Positions 1-12,440 of a DNA stretch of 64,000 bases are shown here, in pieces. The stretch lies in assembly GCA_963942565.1 (NCBI GenBank), contig OZ012687.1, positions 8,229,231-8,293,230 of the forward strand, in the 5' to 3' direction. The DNA is from Maea johnstoni (taxonomy: Eukaryota > Annelida > Polychaeta > Spionida > Magelonidae). The position numbers and the translations under genes were made by a program. Below the pieces are notes generated by a model. It searched no databases, had not been told where the DNA came from, and saw only the letters and a list, made by a program, of their open reading frames with translations. Positions within the stretch are counted from its first letter, which is position 1. Each line of letters begins with the position of its first letter.

Positions 1-20
1 ACAAGTATGTTGGGAGGCGT

Positions 21-38
21 GGGGGGGGGGGGGGGGGG
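21..38. repeat. G homopolymer run
   Basis: Eighteen consecutive G residues followed by CGGGGAG. It could form a G-quadruplex, or its length could be a sequencing error. It lies 20 bp before the foldback at 60-198. Confidence 0.9.
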
Positions 39-59
39 CGGGGAGCTGATGATAAATTC

Positions 60-198
60 GTTATCCTCCTTGTAAAAAAGGGATACGGCCTGGTATCTGC
101 GTTCAGCCAGTCGTATCACACTCGGCCTCCGGCCTCGTGTGATACGACTGGCTTCACGCAGATACCAGGCCGTATCCCTTTTTTACAAGGAGGATAAC
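60..198. mobile_element. Long foldback (hairpin) element, MITE-like
   Basis: Left arm 60-121 and right arm 137-198 are reverse complements at 60 of 62 positions. They surround a 15-nt loop (122-136) that is itself GGCC-symmetric. Weaker complementarity continues outward for about 12 bp on each side. There is no open frame and no clear target-site duplication. The near-perfect arms suggest a young foldback MITE; a hairpin RNA precursor is possible but nothing specific supports it. Confidence 0.85.
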
Positions 199-514
199 TA
201 ATATTATCATATGCAGCCAGAGAGGAACCTGAGACCACTGTGAAGCCAAAAGGGACTGCCAGTGCTTTACCACTAATCAGTGCAGTCCATTAGAATCAAT
301 AACTATCTGGACCCTCGGCCATCAGCACTGAAAATAACATACAGCTTGGCTTAGTGCATCATACAATGGGAAAGGGTTTTGGTATGCAGCCTCCAAAATA
401 GGTTTGACAATTTAGGTGACATTTTTCAAGCAAAAGCATTCTTCATAAAAAGAGTATTCTAAAAATATGTTTCTTTTTTATTGCAGAGCAAAACAAAACA
501 GAGACTTACATGTA

Positions 515-695
515 CTATGAATGCCTGGCACTTCCTAGCTCTTATGTTTTATATTCCTGGCATTCTCTGGAATTATCCTATGAATTCCTGGCAATTTGCT
601 AACTTTATCCTAAGAAATCTTTATGTTTGCTAACTCTAGTATCCTATGAATTCCTGCCAGTTTTCTAGCTCTCTTCCCAACAACCTTGATATTTT
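515..695. repeat. Short tandem repeat, about 65-bp unit, three imperfect copies
   Basis: The phrase CCTATGAATTCCTGGCA and its variants recurs near 517, 578 and 643, followed each time by a TTTGCTAAC or TTCCTAGCTC phrase. Divergence is moderate and no frame is maintained. Confidence 0.6.
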
Positions 696-915
696 CCTAG
701 CACTGTCCCAGGAAACCTGGGTATCCTTGAGTATTGTCAGCTTCATTTGCAGAGATTTACTTTAATTATTTTCTTGCCACCCCACAGACAGATTGGTTCC
801 TGATTTTTTAGGTGCTGCCACCTTTTTGCCAGTCCCGCCACATAATGAACACGTGATGGCCCAAGAAGAGGGTTTGAAGTATTGAATACCTGCCAGTCCC
901 TCAGAAGAGCTATCA

Positions 916-1102
916 TTAACCCTTTCATTGCTGAGGCTACTTTCGTCCACAGCATAAGGAACCCTGTCATGTTGGTATTCATTTGATAGCTCTCGCTGAG
1001 TGCTCTCAGATGAGTACCCATTTGGCAGTGTTTCAGTCATTTTTCAGGTTTTTGGCATCATTCTATATTGGCCAAATTAGCCATCAGCAGCATAAGGGTT
1101 AA
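916..1102. mobile_element. piggyBac-type MITE, family B
   Basis: Flanked by TTAA at 916-919 and 1099-1102. Ends read CCCTTTCATTGCTGAG and CATCAGCAGCATAAGGG, an imperfect inverted pair. The interior shares CCCTGTCATGTTGGTATTC and GAGTACCCATTTG with copies at 4976, 13976 (inverted) and 33165. A TTAA duplication with CCC...GGG ends is diagnostic of piggyBac-mobilised elements. It is non-autonomous, with no transposase. Confidence 0.8.
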
Positions 1103-1905
1103 TGTGTCTCTACTCCTTAGCCTAATATACACGTTTATTCTTAATTCACAAATAACCATCAAAAAGCATCACATCCTGAGGACACCTCTATAAAAGAAAC
1201 TTTATAGGGTGAATTGAAGTACCACGCAGCTTGGTGAGAGATGAGAGAAATGCCTGGTATGCAGCAAGGCATGACAAGCATAGCACCCTTGGCAGTGCCT
1301 GTCCTGCTGGTGAAGAGCACACATAACTGTCAGGGTAATTTGATGAGCGAGGTATGTCACCTTGCTATATAGTCCCACCCTACAGGTTGTTAGAGGCAGC
1401 TGAACAAGACCCATAAGAATCTACAGCCAGGTACTGCTGAGGGATACAATATTGTCATGTAGGGAAGGGGTAGTTTCCGGTCAAACTCATAGTAAATTGG
1501 CATTCTCAATCACTGTACATTTTTATACTGAGTTTTTCAGTTTTAAATATGCACCTTTTTCATTTCCAAGAGCTTTTGAAATACTTGAGTAGAATAATTT
1601 GACCTTAAATGAATGCCAAGGTCACATATAACTCCAAGATTAATAGTTTGGAACTTGCCATAAGTCTAAACAATGGCTGTCAAACATACTATCAACTCAA
1701 ATTTGGGGATGGATCGTTGTTTAAACATTTTCCCTGATTTTAGTAGAAATTGAACACTTTTATGGGTAGAAGACACCCCTTCCCTAAAATCCCCCATTGA
1801 TCAATGTTTCAGCTCACAAATAGTATTAACCAACTGGCATCTGGAGCGTACATATGGCCCAACACATACTTACATATCTCAGCTATACAGATACATTTTG
1901 AGAAG
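1103..1905. other. Unique sequence without recognised feature
   Basis: AT-rich single-copy-looking DNA. No convincing exon, RNA gene or repeat terminus was found on either strand; the short open frames here have no coding character. Confidence 0.5.
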
Positions 1906-2050
1906 TACAGGTAAACTTGGATATGACAGACCACTGTATGACAGATTTTTGCATATGACGGACGACATGCTTGGTCTCAGTTCGATGCATATCAAGTATT
2001 CGTCATATGTATACGACAGAGTGAGTCCGTCATATCCAAGTTCACCTGTA
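1906..2050. mobile_element. TA-flanked pogo/mariner-type MITE
   Basis: Element body 1908-2048 (141 bp), flanked by TA at 1906-1907 and 2049-2050. Left end CAGGTAAACTTGGATATGAC and right end GTCATATCCAAGTTCACCTG form about 20-bp inverted repeats with one mismatch. The interior repeats the ATATGACGGAC theme. A TA duplication and CAGGT-type ends fit Tc1/mariner, pogo branch. The overlapping short open frames on both strands are by-products of the near-palindrome. Confidence 0.85.
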
Positions 2051-3080
2051 TTATGTCGACTGTTGTTGTTCCTGTCAGGTATAACATTTCCTCTCCAAAT
2101 ATTTTTCAAATATCATTCTGTCTAAATATTCATGTCAATGTCTTCAGACAATTTGCACACTCCAGAGGTGAAAGGGTTGATTCTCAGTTTGTTATTTCAT
2201 GCACAAGATGTTGGGTAGAGACTACTTGCAAAATTATAACACTCAATCCCAAATGATCTGAAGACATTTCTGTAATATTTGAAGAGCAGGACTTATGAGG
2301 CCATAGGTTACGACCAAGATGAATCCGGAGCTATTCCTAATGACTTCAGCCCATCATCTCTATGCTGATCTAGACATGATATACCTAACCCACTTCTTCC
2401 TCAAACTTTCCAGATTAACTTGTAAGGTACACATTTTTAAAGAGAGAAAATAGAAGACCGAACAAATATCACCAAAATTATCAGGATGTGTTTTGGGCTG
2501 TAAAATAGTCAGAATGTATTATAAGGTTGAAGCAAAAAAAGGGAACATTTTAGGCAGTTATTGCGTATGGCGAATTACGACTATTTATGTGAGCTCAATA
2601 TCTTCATTATATCCAAATAGAATCAACATAAATCTGTAGGCAATGAAAAGATTTGTATAACCAAAATATGAATTTCTAATGTCATTGAAAAGCCATCATA
2701 CGATATCTAAGCTGAGGACGGCCATATTTTGAGTGAGTCAATGTCGTCTCCCACTAGGAGTGGAGGAATGTGATTGGAGGAGGAGCACGAGGCAGTGCCT
2801 GCTAGGAGTGGCGGTGGCGGTGGCCATCGGCTGCAGACATGCTGTACATAGCGGCGGCAGTGGTGGTGGCGGCCGGCGGTGTCCTGGTCGATACCAGCAT
2901 CATAATGGTGAGCACATCAAGCAAAGCAGGGCTTGTAATTGATCATAAATCCTGGCAGCGGCGGCGGCGGCCACGGCGAGTCCTCTTCCAGGATTTGCTA
3001 TTGCTGCTGCTGCTGCTGCTCTGCTGCCTCCCACACCAATTCTCCTGATGCTACTGCCTCCTGCCTGCATGCATGCTGCT
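2051..3080. other. Unique sequence with a GC-rich trinucleotide stretch
   Basis: Mostly unremarkable DNA. At 2800-3025 there are GGCGGCGGT/GGC-rich segments and a TGCTGC run (about 3002-3020), giving Ala/Cys-rich spurious frames. A GC-rich island with trinucleotide runs could be regulatory, but no specific motif is strong. At 2168-2180 AGGTGAAAGGGTTGA resembles a decayed piggyBac-MITE end. Confidence 0.45.
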
Positions 3081-3084
3081 TCAC

Positions 3085-3790
3085 CATACACTCTCACAGA
3101 GCCGAGATTACAATCAATACCATACACCCTCTTCCCTTAGACATATACCCAAATGCTGAATACCCTAATTACCCTTCCTAGCCTCTTTTCCCTTACACAC
3201 TAACCCCAATACCCTAACCCTTCCTGTCCTCTTTTCCCCATACCCTTTCTCTTCCCATACCTTTCTTTTCCCTTACACACAAACCCAAATACCTAAACCC
3301 TTCCTGTCCTCTTTTCCCTTACCCTCTCTCCTCCCTTACCTCTCTTTTTCCTTACACACAAACCCAAATACCCTTAAACCCTTCCTGCCTTCTTTTCCCT
3401 TACCCTTTCTCCTCCCTTACCTCTCTTTTCCCTTACACACAAACCTAAATACCCTTAAACCCTTCCTGCCCCCCCCCCTCAAAGCAGTTGTCAAATTTAT
3501 TCATTTCCCTTTATAAAACAAATTTAACAGTCCTGTCTCAAATCCCTTTACTTCCTTACACACTCTCAGAGAGCTAGGTTTTCTATCAATGCCCCCTTCC
3601 CATCTCTCTCTTCTCCTTTACACGTAAACCCCAACATCAAATACCCTTCCTGCCCCCTTCATAGCAGCTGTCAAATTTCTCTTTCTTCTACTTCCCTATG
3701 CACTCTCAGAGAGTCGTGATTTCAATCAAATTTCTCTTTCCTCCATTTTCTTCAAACCAACTTAACAGTCCTGGCTCAAATTCTAAAGCT
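3085..3790. repeat. Pyrimidine-rich tandem repeat block
   Basis: From 3120 to 3480 a roughly 90-bp unit of CCCTTACACACAAACCC plus CTTCCTGCC and CTCTTTTCCC recurs about four times. Longer phrases, CACTCTCAGAGAG and GCAGTTGTCAAATTT followed by TTAACAGTCCTG, recur at about 3085, 3480-3560 and 3660-3780, which suggests a higher-order organisation. Strand composition is strongly skewed to C+T. Confidence 0.7.
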
Positions 3791-4390
3791 TATTACCTAT
3801 CTCTCACAACAACCTATTAACATCCATGGCCACCAAATCGCCTTTCCTCACACAACACCAATGACGGATAAAAGAAAGGTTATGGCTCGTCTAATGAGCA
3901 GTATTTCTTCTCGGGATAAAAAGCTCTTACCAAATCTCCTTTCCCCACCAAACATTACTGGTTTAACATTACCACAAGGCTTGATAGAAATCATTGGATG
4001 ACCACTTTTCTATTCAGGGTACAACAGTTGGCAAAGAGAGAAAGGCACACATTCATTTATCGCTGATTTTTTTTGATGAACCTTTGTAGAACTTCCATGA
4101 ATCACAGAAACTACGATCCAACATCTCCCAAACACACCAATAGATCAATTCCCACCCAATATCTTACCCCAGGTACTGAGGTCCACACTGTCTGCCTAAG
4201 AGGTGACTACCTGAAAATATTTGACCTGAATTTATATAAGTAAGGCCTAACAGGAAAACGACGGAGTTTTTGGCATCCCTGACGTAGCAGGATAAAATGT
4301 GAAAACTAAAATCTTATTGCATATCTCTCGGAAGTCCATATATTTCATAATACAAACGCAGTGCTTAAAGAATATGTCGACCATTTCCTA

Positions 4391-4397
<7 letters not shown>
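3791..4397. other. Unique sequence without recognised feature
   Basis: No coding, repeat or RNA signal that I can support; ends against the (TA)n tract. Confidence 0.5.

Positions 4398-4398
<1 letters not shown>

Positions 4399-4481
<83 letters not shown>
4399..4481. repeat. (TA)n microsatellite
   Basis: About 40 uninterrupted TA units. The Ile-Tyr open frames across it are artefacts. Confidence 0.95.
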
Positions 4482-4484
<3 letters not shown>

Positions 4485-4975
4485 ATACACATATATAATC
4501 AAATATTTGGATAGATCTTTACCTAAACATTCTGACGGCCCTGATTACAGTGTTGATGTAATAAGAATATATGTACATCTCTTATCTAATATCTTTTATG
4601 GACATGATTGCACGTGCCGAGTTCACATTGGTAATGGATTTCTTGGAGAGCTGCGGCGTCGGCAGGCGGGGAATATTGGAGATGGGTCTCTGTTCTTCAG
4701 CTGGCTGTGCATGCAGGGATGTAGGTCTAGGGATCAATACAGGAGTCTACGCACAGAGTTGTCCCTGCGCCAAAACAATCCACTTAGAAAAGATCGCCGG
4801 ATTGCCTAAGATGACCCCAGAATATCCCCGCAGCAGCTTATGGAATTACGGCATTACGTGGTGGTGACTGCTGCCACATTGTACAAGGTCCAGCTTACCT
4901 TAACACTTTCACAGCCATCTTCTCCAAGGAGCGCTGCAGGTTTGGCATGGTATTAACCTATGCGTACCTGGAATC

Positions 4976-5184
4976 CTAACCCTTCCAATGCTGAGGCTAC
5001 CTTTACCCAGAGTACAGGGATGCAAAGATTTATGAAATCTAAACCCTGTCATGTTGGTATTTATTGGATAGCTCTCGCTGAGTATTCTCATATAAGTACC
5101 CATTTGCCAAGGTTTCGATCATTTTTCAGGGGTTTTTCATCATTTTGTAAGAGCAAAATTAGCCACCAACAGCATAGGGTTTAA
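4976..5184. mobile_element. piggyBac-type MITE, family B
   Basis: Left edge CTAA (decayed TTAA) then CCCTTCCAATGCTGAGGC; right edge CAACAGCATAGGGT then TTAA at 5181-5184. The interior matches 916-1102. The sequence just outside the right end (TTAACCAATGCATACCTGGA) resembles that just outside the left end near 4953 (TTAACCTATGCGTACCTGGA), so the copy lies between two direct repeats of about 27 bp. Confidence 0.75.
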
Positions 5185-6036
5185 CCAATGCATACCTGGA
5201 ATTCTAATTACAAATTGTTGTTTTGGCTTTCTTTACTTATGTAAATAACTTAACAATTCACAATTATTTCACAAAAAATATTTGAAGGAACATTGTGGTT
5301 TGAATGCTGATCATTTTTTACCTCCAGATATTTTCAGACAAATGATAATGTCATAAAGATATCAGCAAAATAATCAGGATATTTTTAGCTGTATAGTTTG
5401 AACCCGTTCATACCACGAAGACCGACTGTCAAGATCAAGTCAATCATGCTCACTTAGTCATCTATAAAGAAAGGCAGGTTTCTGGTCATAAATAAATCTA
5501 TATATTTGCTTTGAGAGATGTCACCAAATTATTCTGGCTGGTTTGGGCACTACAAGTCTAGATGGGTAAACAGTAAACTATTTCTCAAGATAATGCTTTG
5601 TTATTTAGATCTTTCCATACTTAGCATGTGTACTTGAAGGTTTCACTGACAGGTCTTCTCTAGACCTACTATGTCACTTTAGAACTTAACTTTGGATTGA
5701 GCATTGATGCATAAAATATCGCAAGAAGGGTTCTCAATTGGATTTTGATCAATATGTCTCTATCAAATATCTGTTGAAATATACTCTGGCCACAGAGATT
5801 ATCACCAAAATAGCCAGCCCATTTTTGGATGCCACAGGCTTAAAAATGGGTTAAATACTATCAATATTTTCATTCCTCCCCAGTGGGTTAATATTGACCC
5901 ATTTCCCTGCGTGTAGGTGTGTAGGTAGCAGGTACAAGGTGATTGTTTACAGGTAGTCCACCTTGCTGCTATTTCGAGACTGCCTAGATTAACAATCCAT
6001 CCACCTGGCAGGTGCTCTGCTGAGAACCATTACTGC
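5185..6036. other. Decayed MITE fragments and unique sequence
   Basis: Phrases typical of family A interiors (TTCACAAAAAATATTTGAAGG near 5270, AACCCGTTCATACC near 5401, AAAAATGGGTTAAATAC near 5842) are scattered here without complete paired ends. They look like old, overlapping fragments. No gene seen. Confidence 0.4.
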
Positions 6037-6790
6037 AACATCCACCCACCGTCTACATGTCCTACCAGCAAATGTGATCACTCAACAGGGCTCAACATGA
6101 ACTTATTACACTCCTACTGCAACATCCACCCACCGTCTACATGTCCTACCAGTAAATGTGATCACTCAACAGGGCTCAACATGAACTTATTACACTCCTA
6201 CTGCAACATCCACCCACCGTCTACATGTCCTACCAGCAAATGTGATCACTCAACAGTGCTCACCATGAACTTATTACACTCTACCTACAACATCCACCCA
6301 CTGTCTACATGTGCTACCAGCAAATGTGATCACTCAACAGGGTTCAACATTAACTTATTACACTCTACCCTCAACATCCACTCACCGTCTACATGTGCTA
6401 CCAGCAAATGTGATCACTCAACAGGGTTCAACATTAACTTATTACACTCAACCCTCAACATCCACTCACCGTCTACATGTGCTACCAGCAAATGTGATCA
6501 CTCAACAGGGCTCAACATGAACTTATTACACTCTACCCTCAACATCCACCCACTGTCTACATGTGCTACCAGCAAATGTGATCACTCAACAGGGTTCAAC
6601 ATTAACTTATTACACTGTACCTACAACATCCACCCACAGTCTACATGTCCTACCAGCAAATGTGATCACTCAACAGGGCTCAACATTGACTTATTACACT
6701 CTAACTACAACATTCACCCACAGTCTGTACATGTGCTACCAGAAATGATGATCACTCAACAGGGCTCAACATTAACTTATCACACTAAAT
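6037..6790. repeat. 84-bp satellite array, about nine units, frame-preserving
   Basis: Unit starts near 6097, 6181, 6265, 6349, 6433, 6517, 6601 and 6685, with partial units at both edges. Core phrases are ATGTCCTACCAGCAAATGTG and GATCACTCAACAGGG. Because 84 is a multiple of three, one plus-strand frame stays open from 6097 to 6849 (250 codons, a 28-residue repeat with a CDHST core). Variation is not obviously concentrated at third codon positions, there is no signal peptide, and splice or promoter context is absent. I treat it as a satellite. Confidence 0.9.
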
Positions 6791-7330
6791 TACACTCTAC
6801 CCTAGATTTAGCTAGACCTCGTAACTCTTATCACTCAGACTGGCCCTAAAGCCACTATGACATGCCATTGCTCTACCATCATATTAAAATCTGTCTTGTT
6901 TTTCATATACTCCTAATATTGTGATAAACTCATTTCCCTATTCCTTTTCTTAAGTAGTCTGGTATCTTTATTTGCTCATTTTCGCCAATGTCACCAATAA
7001 TGTTTCAAGGGCAAATTTGCTTTATCCGAAGCAATTTTACCCTTCACTGGCCGTGCTTCTAGAATTAAGGAATCTTATTAAGCATTGTTGCCAGCCACAC
7101 AATAAATCTTTATTAGTGATTTTTGCTCCATAATACCTTTCTGGTCACCAAGTCTTATGATTAACACGTCTTTGAATGAACACCACGTTAGCCCATTCAT
7201 GCCTGTAGCAATCAAAATACATACACTGTTTGTAAACAGGGATATATGGGACCATAGGGATTTTCAGCACCATCAAAAACAGATAAGTTGATCAGAACTT
7301 TAATTGTATGATTTGCACATTCCAATACTA
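6791..7330. other. Unique sequence with a family A fragment
   Basis: Near 7191-7215, GCCCATTCATGCCTGTAGC is a family A left end without a matching right end. Nothing else recognised. Confidence 0.4.
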
Positions 7331-7332
7331 TT

Positions 7333-7535
7333 TATGTATGTATGTATGTATGTATGTATGTATGTATGTATGTATGTGTGCATGTACATATGTATGTATG
7401 CATGTAGGTATGCATGTATGTACGTACATACATACATACGTATGTATATATGTATGAAGTTAGGTATGTAGGTAAAAACACACACACACACACATACATA
7501 CATACATACATACATACATACACACCCACACACAC

Positions 7536-7609
<74 letters not shown>

Positions 7610-7612
7610 GGA
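7333..7612. repeat. Compound microsatellite (TATG)n / (CATA)n / (CA)n
   Basis: TATG units at 7333-7376, a mixed TACATACA section around 7425-7560, and an uninterrupted (CA)n run of about 50 bp at 7554-7603. Long Cys-Val or Thr-His frames on both strands are artefacts. Confidence 0.95.
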
Positions 7613-8027
7613 ATGCACAAATACTAGACAAGCCTTACAAGCCACCATGATATGCATATTTATTTAGTTGAGCAGTAGCACTTCCATTGAAGACCGCCAT
7701 CTCTAACCTGGTACACACCCCACGAGGCAGCTTGCTTGAAGCAAACACCTCCCCAACATCCTCCCTCCAATATTATTTACATGAACAAAGGCGCAGATTT
7801 GAATAAATATTTATTTAGTCAATAGCTCATTACTGGGGCTTACATGTGGAGTTATTCCTGCATGCATCGTAGGCATGTATTATTATCCCCAGGAATTGCA
7901 CTGAGTGATTTGATCAAGCTTCACTCCATTCCCTACTATCAACTCTTACAAATAATAACCCAGATATCTGCTGGGCAAAAGACATCATATAGATGTGATT
8001 CACATCTTGACCAAAAGATATCATCTC

Positions 8028-8203
8028 TTAACTCATTCACATTTGCAACACTTACTAACAAACACCTTGATTACAAACCTATATCATGAGAAATGATTAA
8101 CTTGGGGTGATGTTATTAAAATATATTTCAAATATTATACTGATTGATGCACTAATATCAGAGTTAACAAATCATGTGCACACACCAGATGGAAATGGGT
8201 TAA
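8028..8203. mobile_element. piggyBac-type MITE, family A
   Basis: TTAA at 8028-8031 followed by CTCATTCACATTTGC; right end CAGATGGAAATGGG followed by TTAA at 8200-8203. The ends are a decayed version of CCCATTCATGCC...GGCATGAATGGG. Non-coding, about 170 bp. Confidence 0.6.
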
Positions 8204-9190
8204 GAGCATCCCCTTCAGTGTCCTAACAAATATATCTGGCTTGCTCAGACTGTTGCCATGGCTATTCGTATTAGAGGATCCTCTGTAGAAACGCTTTAGA
8301 TTATGAGTACACCACATAAGTATAGTTATTTCATGAGACTTACACATGCAGTGATTCTCGAAATTTAACCTGCTATTTCCCAAGTACACTTAAGTTTTCA
8401 GACAATTTTAGAAATATCTGTCAGATCACAGGATTTGTCATATTTGAAGGAGAAGGGATGCTTAGAACCCCAAGCGACAAATTAATGCATTTTATTTGTA
8501 AAAGGAAAAATAACAAAGATATTTTCCTAAGTAAGATAGTATAGACATCACTTGTAAAGTAGACATCCAGGCCACGGGTGGGTTATCTAACTAGACCTGA
8601 ATGGATGGTTTGACAAAATCAGACAAATATCCAAAACCAGAAAAATATATTTAACCCAATTATGCCCAAGTATTCCCTCAAAATATGATACATGAAATAT
8701 TCTGTATACAGCATGCACTCACGACATATTCAAGAGTTGTTAGTTGAAATCTGATGAACATTTCTCCCTATAAAAATGTTCCCAAAACTATGCCTTTGGA
8801 AGAACTATCTGCGAAAGAGCCATGTCATTTTGGGTGCTCTAGGGATGAATAGGCTATAGTTATCTTGCCCTCTGCCATTCCCCCTCAGAGCATGCATGCT
8901 GTTAAGTCATGGGGGTTCCCCAGAGGTCACTGTGATAGCAGCTATTTGTGGGCGTTTTTTATTTAAAAACCTCACTGGTCGAACTCTCCCAAAAGGTAGT
9001 CTATCTATTCAGCACAATCCAATAATCAGCATGGCTAAACCCAGCTCTCTCTTTGACCTCCGACCTCACAGCTTATTGATCACCACACTGACAAATAGAA
9101 ATAATGAAATGCTAGAGGGAGGCCACAGGGAAATGCAAAACAGCAGCCTTCCCAAAGCTATGGCAGAATCAAAATGCTGCTGCACCAAAT
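8204..9190. other. Mostly unique sequence, half X-box at 8252
   Basis: No gene recognised. GTTGCCATGGC at 8252-8262 is a one-and-a-half-site RFX-like motif. Between about 8640 and 8720, TTTAACCCAATTATGCCC resembles a decayed family A left end. Confidence 0.35.
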
Positions 9191-9196
9191 AGACCT

Positions 9197-9328
<132 letters not shown>

Positions 9329-9524
9329 TTTAAAAAGGATAATTTCCACAGCACACTTTTGAAGGAAAGGGATCTTTGTGCAGAAAATGGTACAGATAAG
9401 CCTCAATTTGTATTGGAAAGGTAAAATAACTAGATCCTCTGTGTACCAACAAAAATTATTTTACTTCTTCAATCAAACACCTCCCTTTCGCATTTCCCTT
9501 TGTAAAAAGTATACCTTGTAAAAA

Positions 9525-9660
9525 GGTAGAGGAACTTCTTTGATCCAAGCCAGGTAACTTCACTCCTGGACCTTTTTTTACAAGAAGGGAGCTTATTTCT
9601 TGGGAGGTTGGAGGAACTTCTTTGATCCATGCCGAGCATCGTCACTCTTGGACCTTTTCG
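9525..9660. repeat. Imperfect direct repeat, about 80-bp spacing
   Basis: GAGGAACTTCTTTGATCCA occurs near 9530 and again near 9611, each followed by a CACTC(C/T)TGGACCTTTT phrase. Nearby CCTTGTAAAAAGG and TTTTTTACAAGAAGGG can pair as a short hairpin. Confidence 0.6.
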
Positions 9661-10125
9661 CCGTAAACCGCACCAAAGAAGATCAGCAAATCAAAGCAGA
9701 TTTACTTGTGGAACTCAATTAAGATCCAGTAGCACGCCTTTATGGCTTGCTTGACCTGGCACATGACTCCTACTTTGAAACTTAAGCATTTTGCAGCTAA
9801 ATAGATTACCCTGTTGGTTCCATGTGAGGAAAGCATGTTCCGACACATCAAGAGGACAACTTTCTACACGAAGAGGATCGATGCTACGGCTAATCTGTTG
9901 TTCCTGACGGGGCTTGGAGTACTTTGGCTTACTGTTTAAGTATTTGCTTCTTGTAGCATCCCTGAAAAGGGTTACACAGGTAGGTATCTTTATCATCAAT
10001 ACTTCAACCTAGTATTAATATATACAAAATATAATATACATTTTATTTTATAACCTTACAAATAATAGCTGTTTGACCATAATGCAGTCCAAACATATTG
10101 AGAGCATAAGGTGTATTTGAGACAA

Positions 10126-10310
10126 TGTATTGTATCTACCTGTATAACTAAGACTGGTCTCTAGAGAAAGGTGGTCCCTCTAAATAATGTCTATGTACCA
10201 GTGCACTGGGACCGGTCTTTATGAATAGGTGGTCCCTCTAAAATGGTGGTCTTTTGAGCTGGTTTGATTACATGTGCCTGAGAAACTAGGACTGGTCTTT
10301 ATACAGGTTT
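10126..10310. mobile_element. Possible decayed mariner/pogo-like fragment
   Basis: Repeated phrases GACTGGTCTCTAGAGAAAGG, GGACCGGTCTTTATGAATAG and GGACTGGTCTTTATACAGG, with GTGGTCCCTCTAA, resemble the subterminal repeats of pogo-type elements. No clean terminal inverted repeats or target duplication were identified. Confidence 0.3.
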
Positions 10311-10641
10311 GGCTATGTATCTAGTTTGACCGTATGTGAAGTACATTTAGACATGTGACATGCCTGTACCCACACCCCACCTGACTGGAAAGAAGCATCA
10401 GCCTTGCAAAACCTGACTCCTGTACAAGAACGACAGAAAAGCCAAGAAGCTTGGTGCTCAATCAAGAACAAGATGCCGGTGAAAGGACCCGGGAGGCCTG
10501 ACATGGGGCTTTGACATTTTGTAAGGCCTTTCTCTGTGTCATTTGGAATGAGTATCTTATTAGCCAAGAGCTTTTTATGACAAAAGGTCATCAGGAGAAT
10601 CAACATTGCAAATCTGTCACACCATCGTAGACCAACGATCT

Positions 10642-11047
<406 letters not shown>

Positions 11048-11529
11048 TAGAGTGAGAGAGCGAGGTGCCTGAGAGCAGGTGTTAGTTTCCAAGGATGGTA
11101 ATTGAGAGCCCCGCCACTTTCTTTGCTGTGACAATATTTTCTTTTCATTTATTTACCAATTTAATGCTGAGTTGGAGAGCGGAGAATGCCGCGGCGTCGC
11201 CCGCCACTGCCACTTGCCGCAGCGCCGACAGCAATGGCACTCTTCCCAAGCACAACCACCATGATAAATTCCCCGCTCAATCACAATAGAAGCCAAATTA
11301 AACACACAGCAATCAACCTGGCCTGATTTTATCACAGGCTAATTTTCAATGCTGTATTCATACATTGTATTCCACAGTGAATGCTGTTATCTATCTCTCC
11401 TACATTTCAATGGCTGAGCCAAAGCCATTATACCTTAACCTATTTATGCTCGCAGTTGCCCTTTGAAAAGTATCATCTAGACTTAAGAATTTGGTACTTC
11501 ATTCGTGGTCACTCCTGATGCCAGATTCA

Positions 11530-11635
11530 GGCTATGCCTAAGTTGTTACTGGCCAGTTGTTAGTGGTGGAGGAAACCGGAGTACCCATGATTACCACCGC
11601 CTAACCCTTAGTTGTTGGCAATTTTCTGAAATGCC
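11530..11635 (-). mobile_element. SINE body fragment
   Basis: On the minus strand the order TAGGCGGTGGTAATC, GGGTACTCCGGTTTCCTCC, then ACAACTGGCCAGTAACAAC matches the body of the plus-strand SINE at 29515-29745 and the copy at 39985-40250. The tRNA-like head is not visible here, so it is a truncated copy. Confidence 0.65.
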
Positions 11636-11639
11636 CCAA

Positions 11640-12440
11640 GCCTGATTCAAAGTCAGTTGATAACGAATGCCTTTAAAAAATAAAGAAGGAAAAGTTGTTT
11701 CACAGGTAACAAGAGTTTTGATTTTTCCTTCAATTACCTTCTACAATATACTTTTGTAATAAATATACTGCTGCAGGCAAGGAAAACATCGCTTTCGTGC
11801 TCTTACCTATCAGTTCCTTTTTCCTTAGCAGATTTGTATCAGGTATCTATCATTAGGACACCCAATTAATACCTTGAAGATACACTGCATGAAGATCACA
11901 AGTTTTGGTCAGAAATTAAAAATGAAACAAATCAGTTTCAATCAAACACATTGAAAGCTTCACTTCTGAAGGAATGCCAGTATCTATGAGGGGATACAGT
12001 TAAGCCACACATTATCCTAGTACAAGTCCAAATATTACTAAAATACTATGTGCATTTTTGAATTACTTCCATTGTTGCAAAGGCATCTTTAGGATGAACC
12101 AATCAACCCTTTGATTTTTAATATTCAATTGAGAATGTACAATTATAGATAGATGTACAAGAAAGAGTTGTTTGGAGGATTTCAGTTAACTATTCCTCCT
12201 TCGTTCAAAAAATCAAGAACTATCAGTATATAGAGTGGCTTTTTCTGGTACTGCAGTAGGACTGAATAAATGGGTTGCATTCCCTAGAGGCCTGGCACGC
12301 GTGCCAGTACATACATAATGCCGATACCTGGGGCAGAAATACAAATAATTCATAGGTTATGTATTGCTTTTGTCTGTTCTATGTATATCTATCTGTCTGC
12401 TCTAGGCTTCCATGGAATCAAGGGGATACCCTTGTGATTG
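11640..12440. other. Unique sequence without recognised feature
   Basis: AT-rich; no exon, RNA gene or element termini that I can support. Confidence 0.45.

Noticed and set aside
7300-7657. Cys-Val and Thr-His frames of 65-106 codons
   Set aside because: They are translations of (TATG)n and (CA)n microsatellites.
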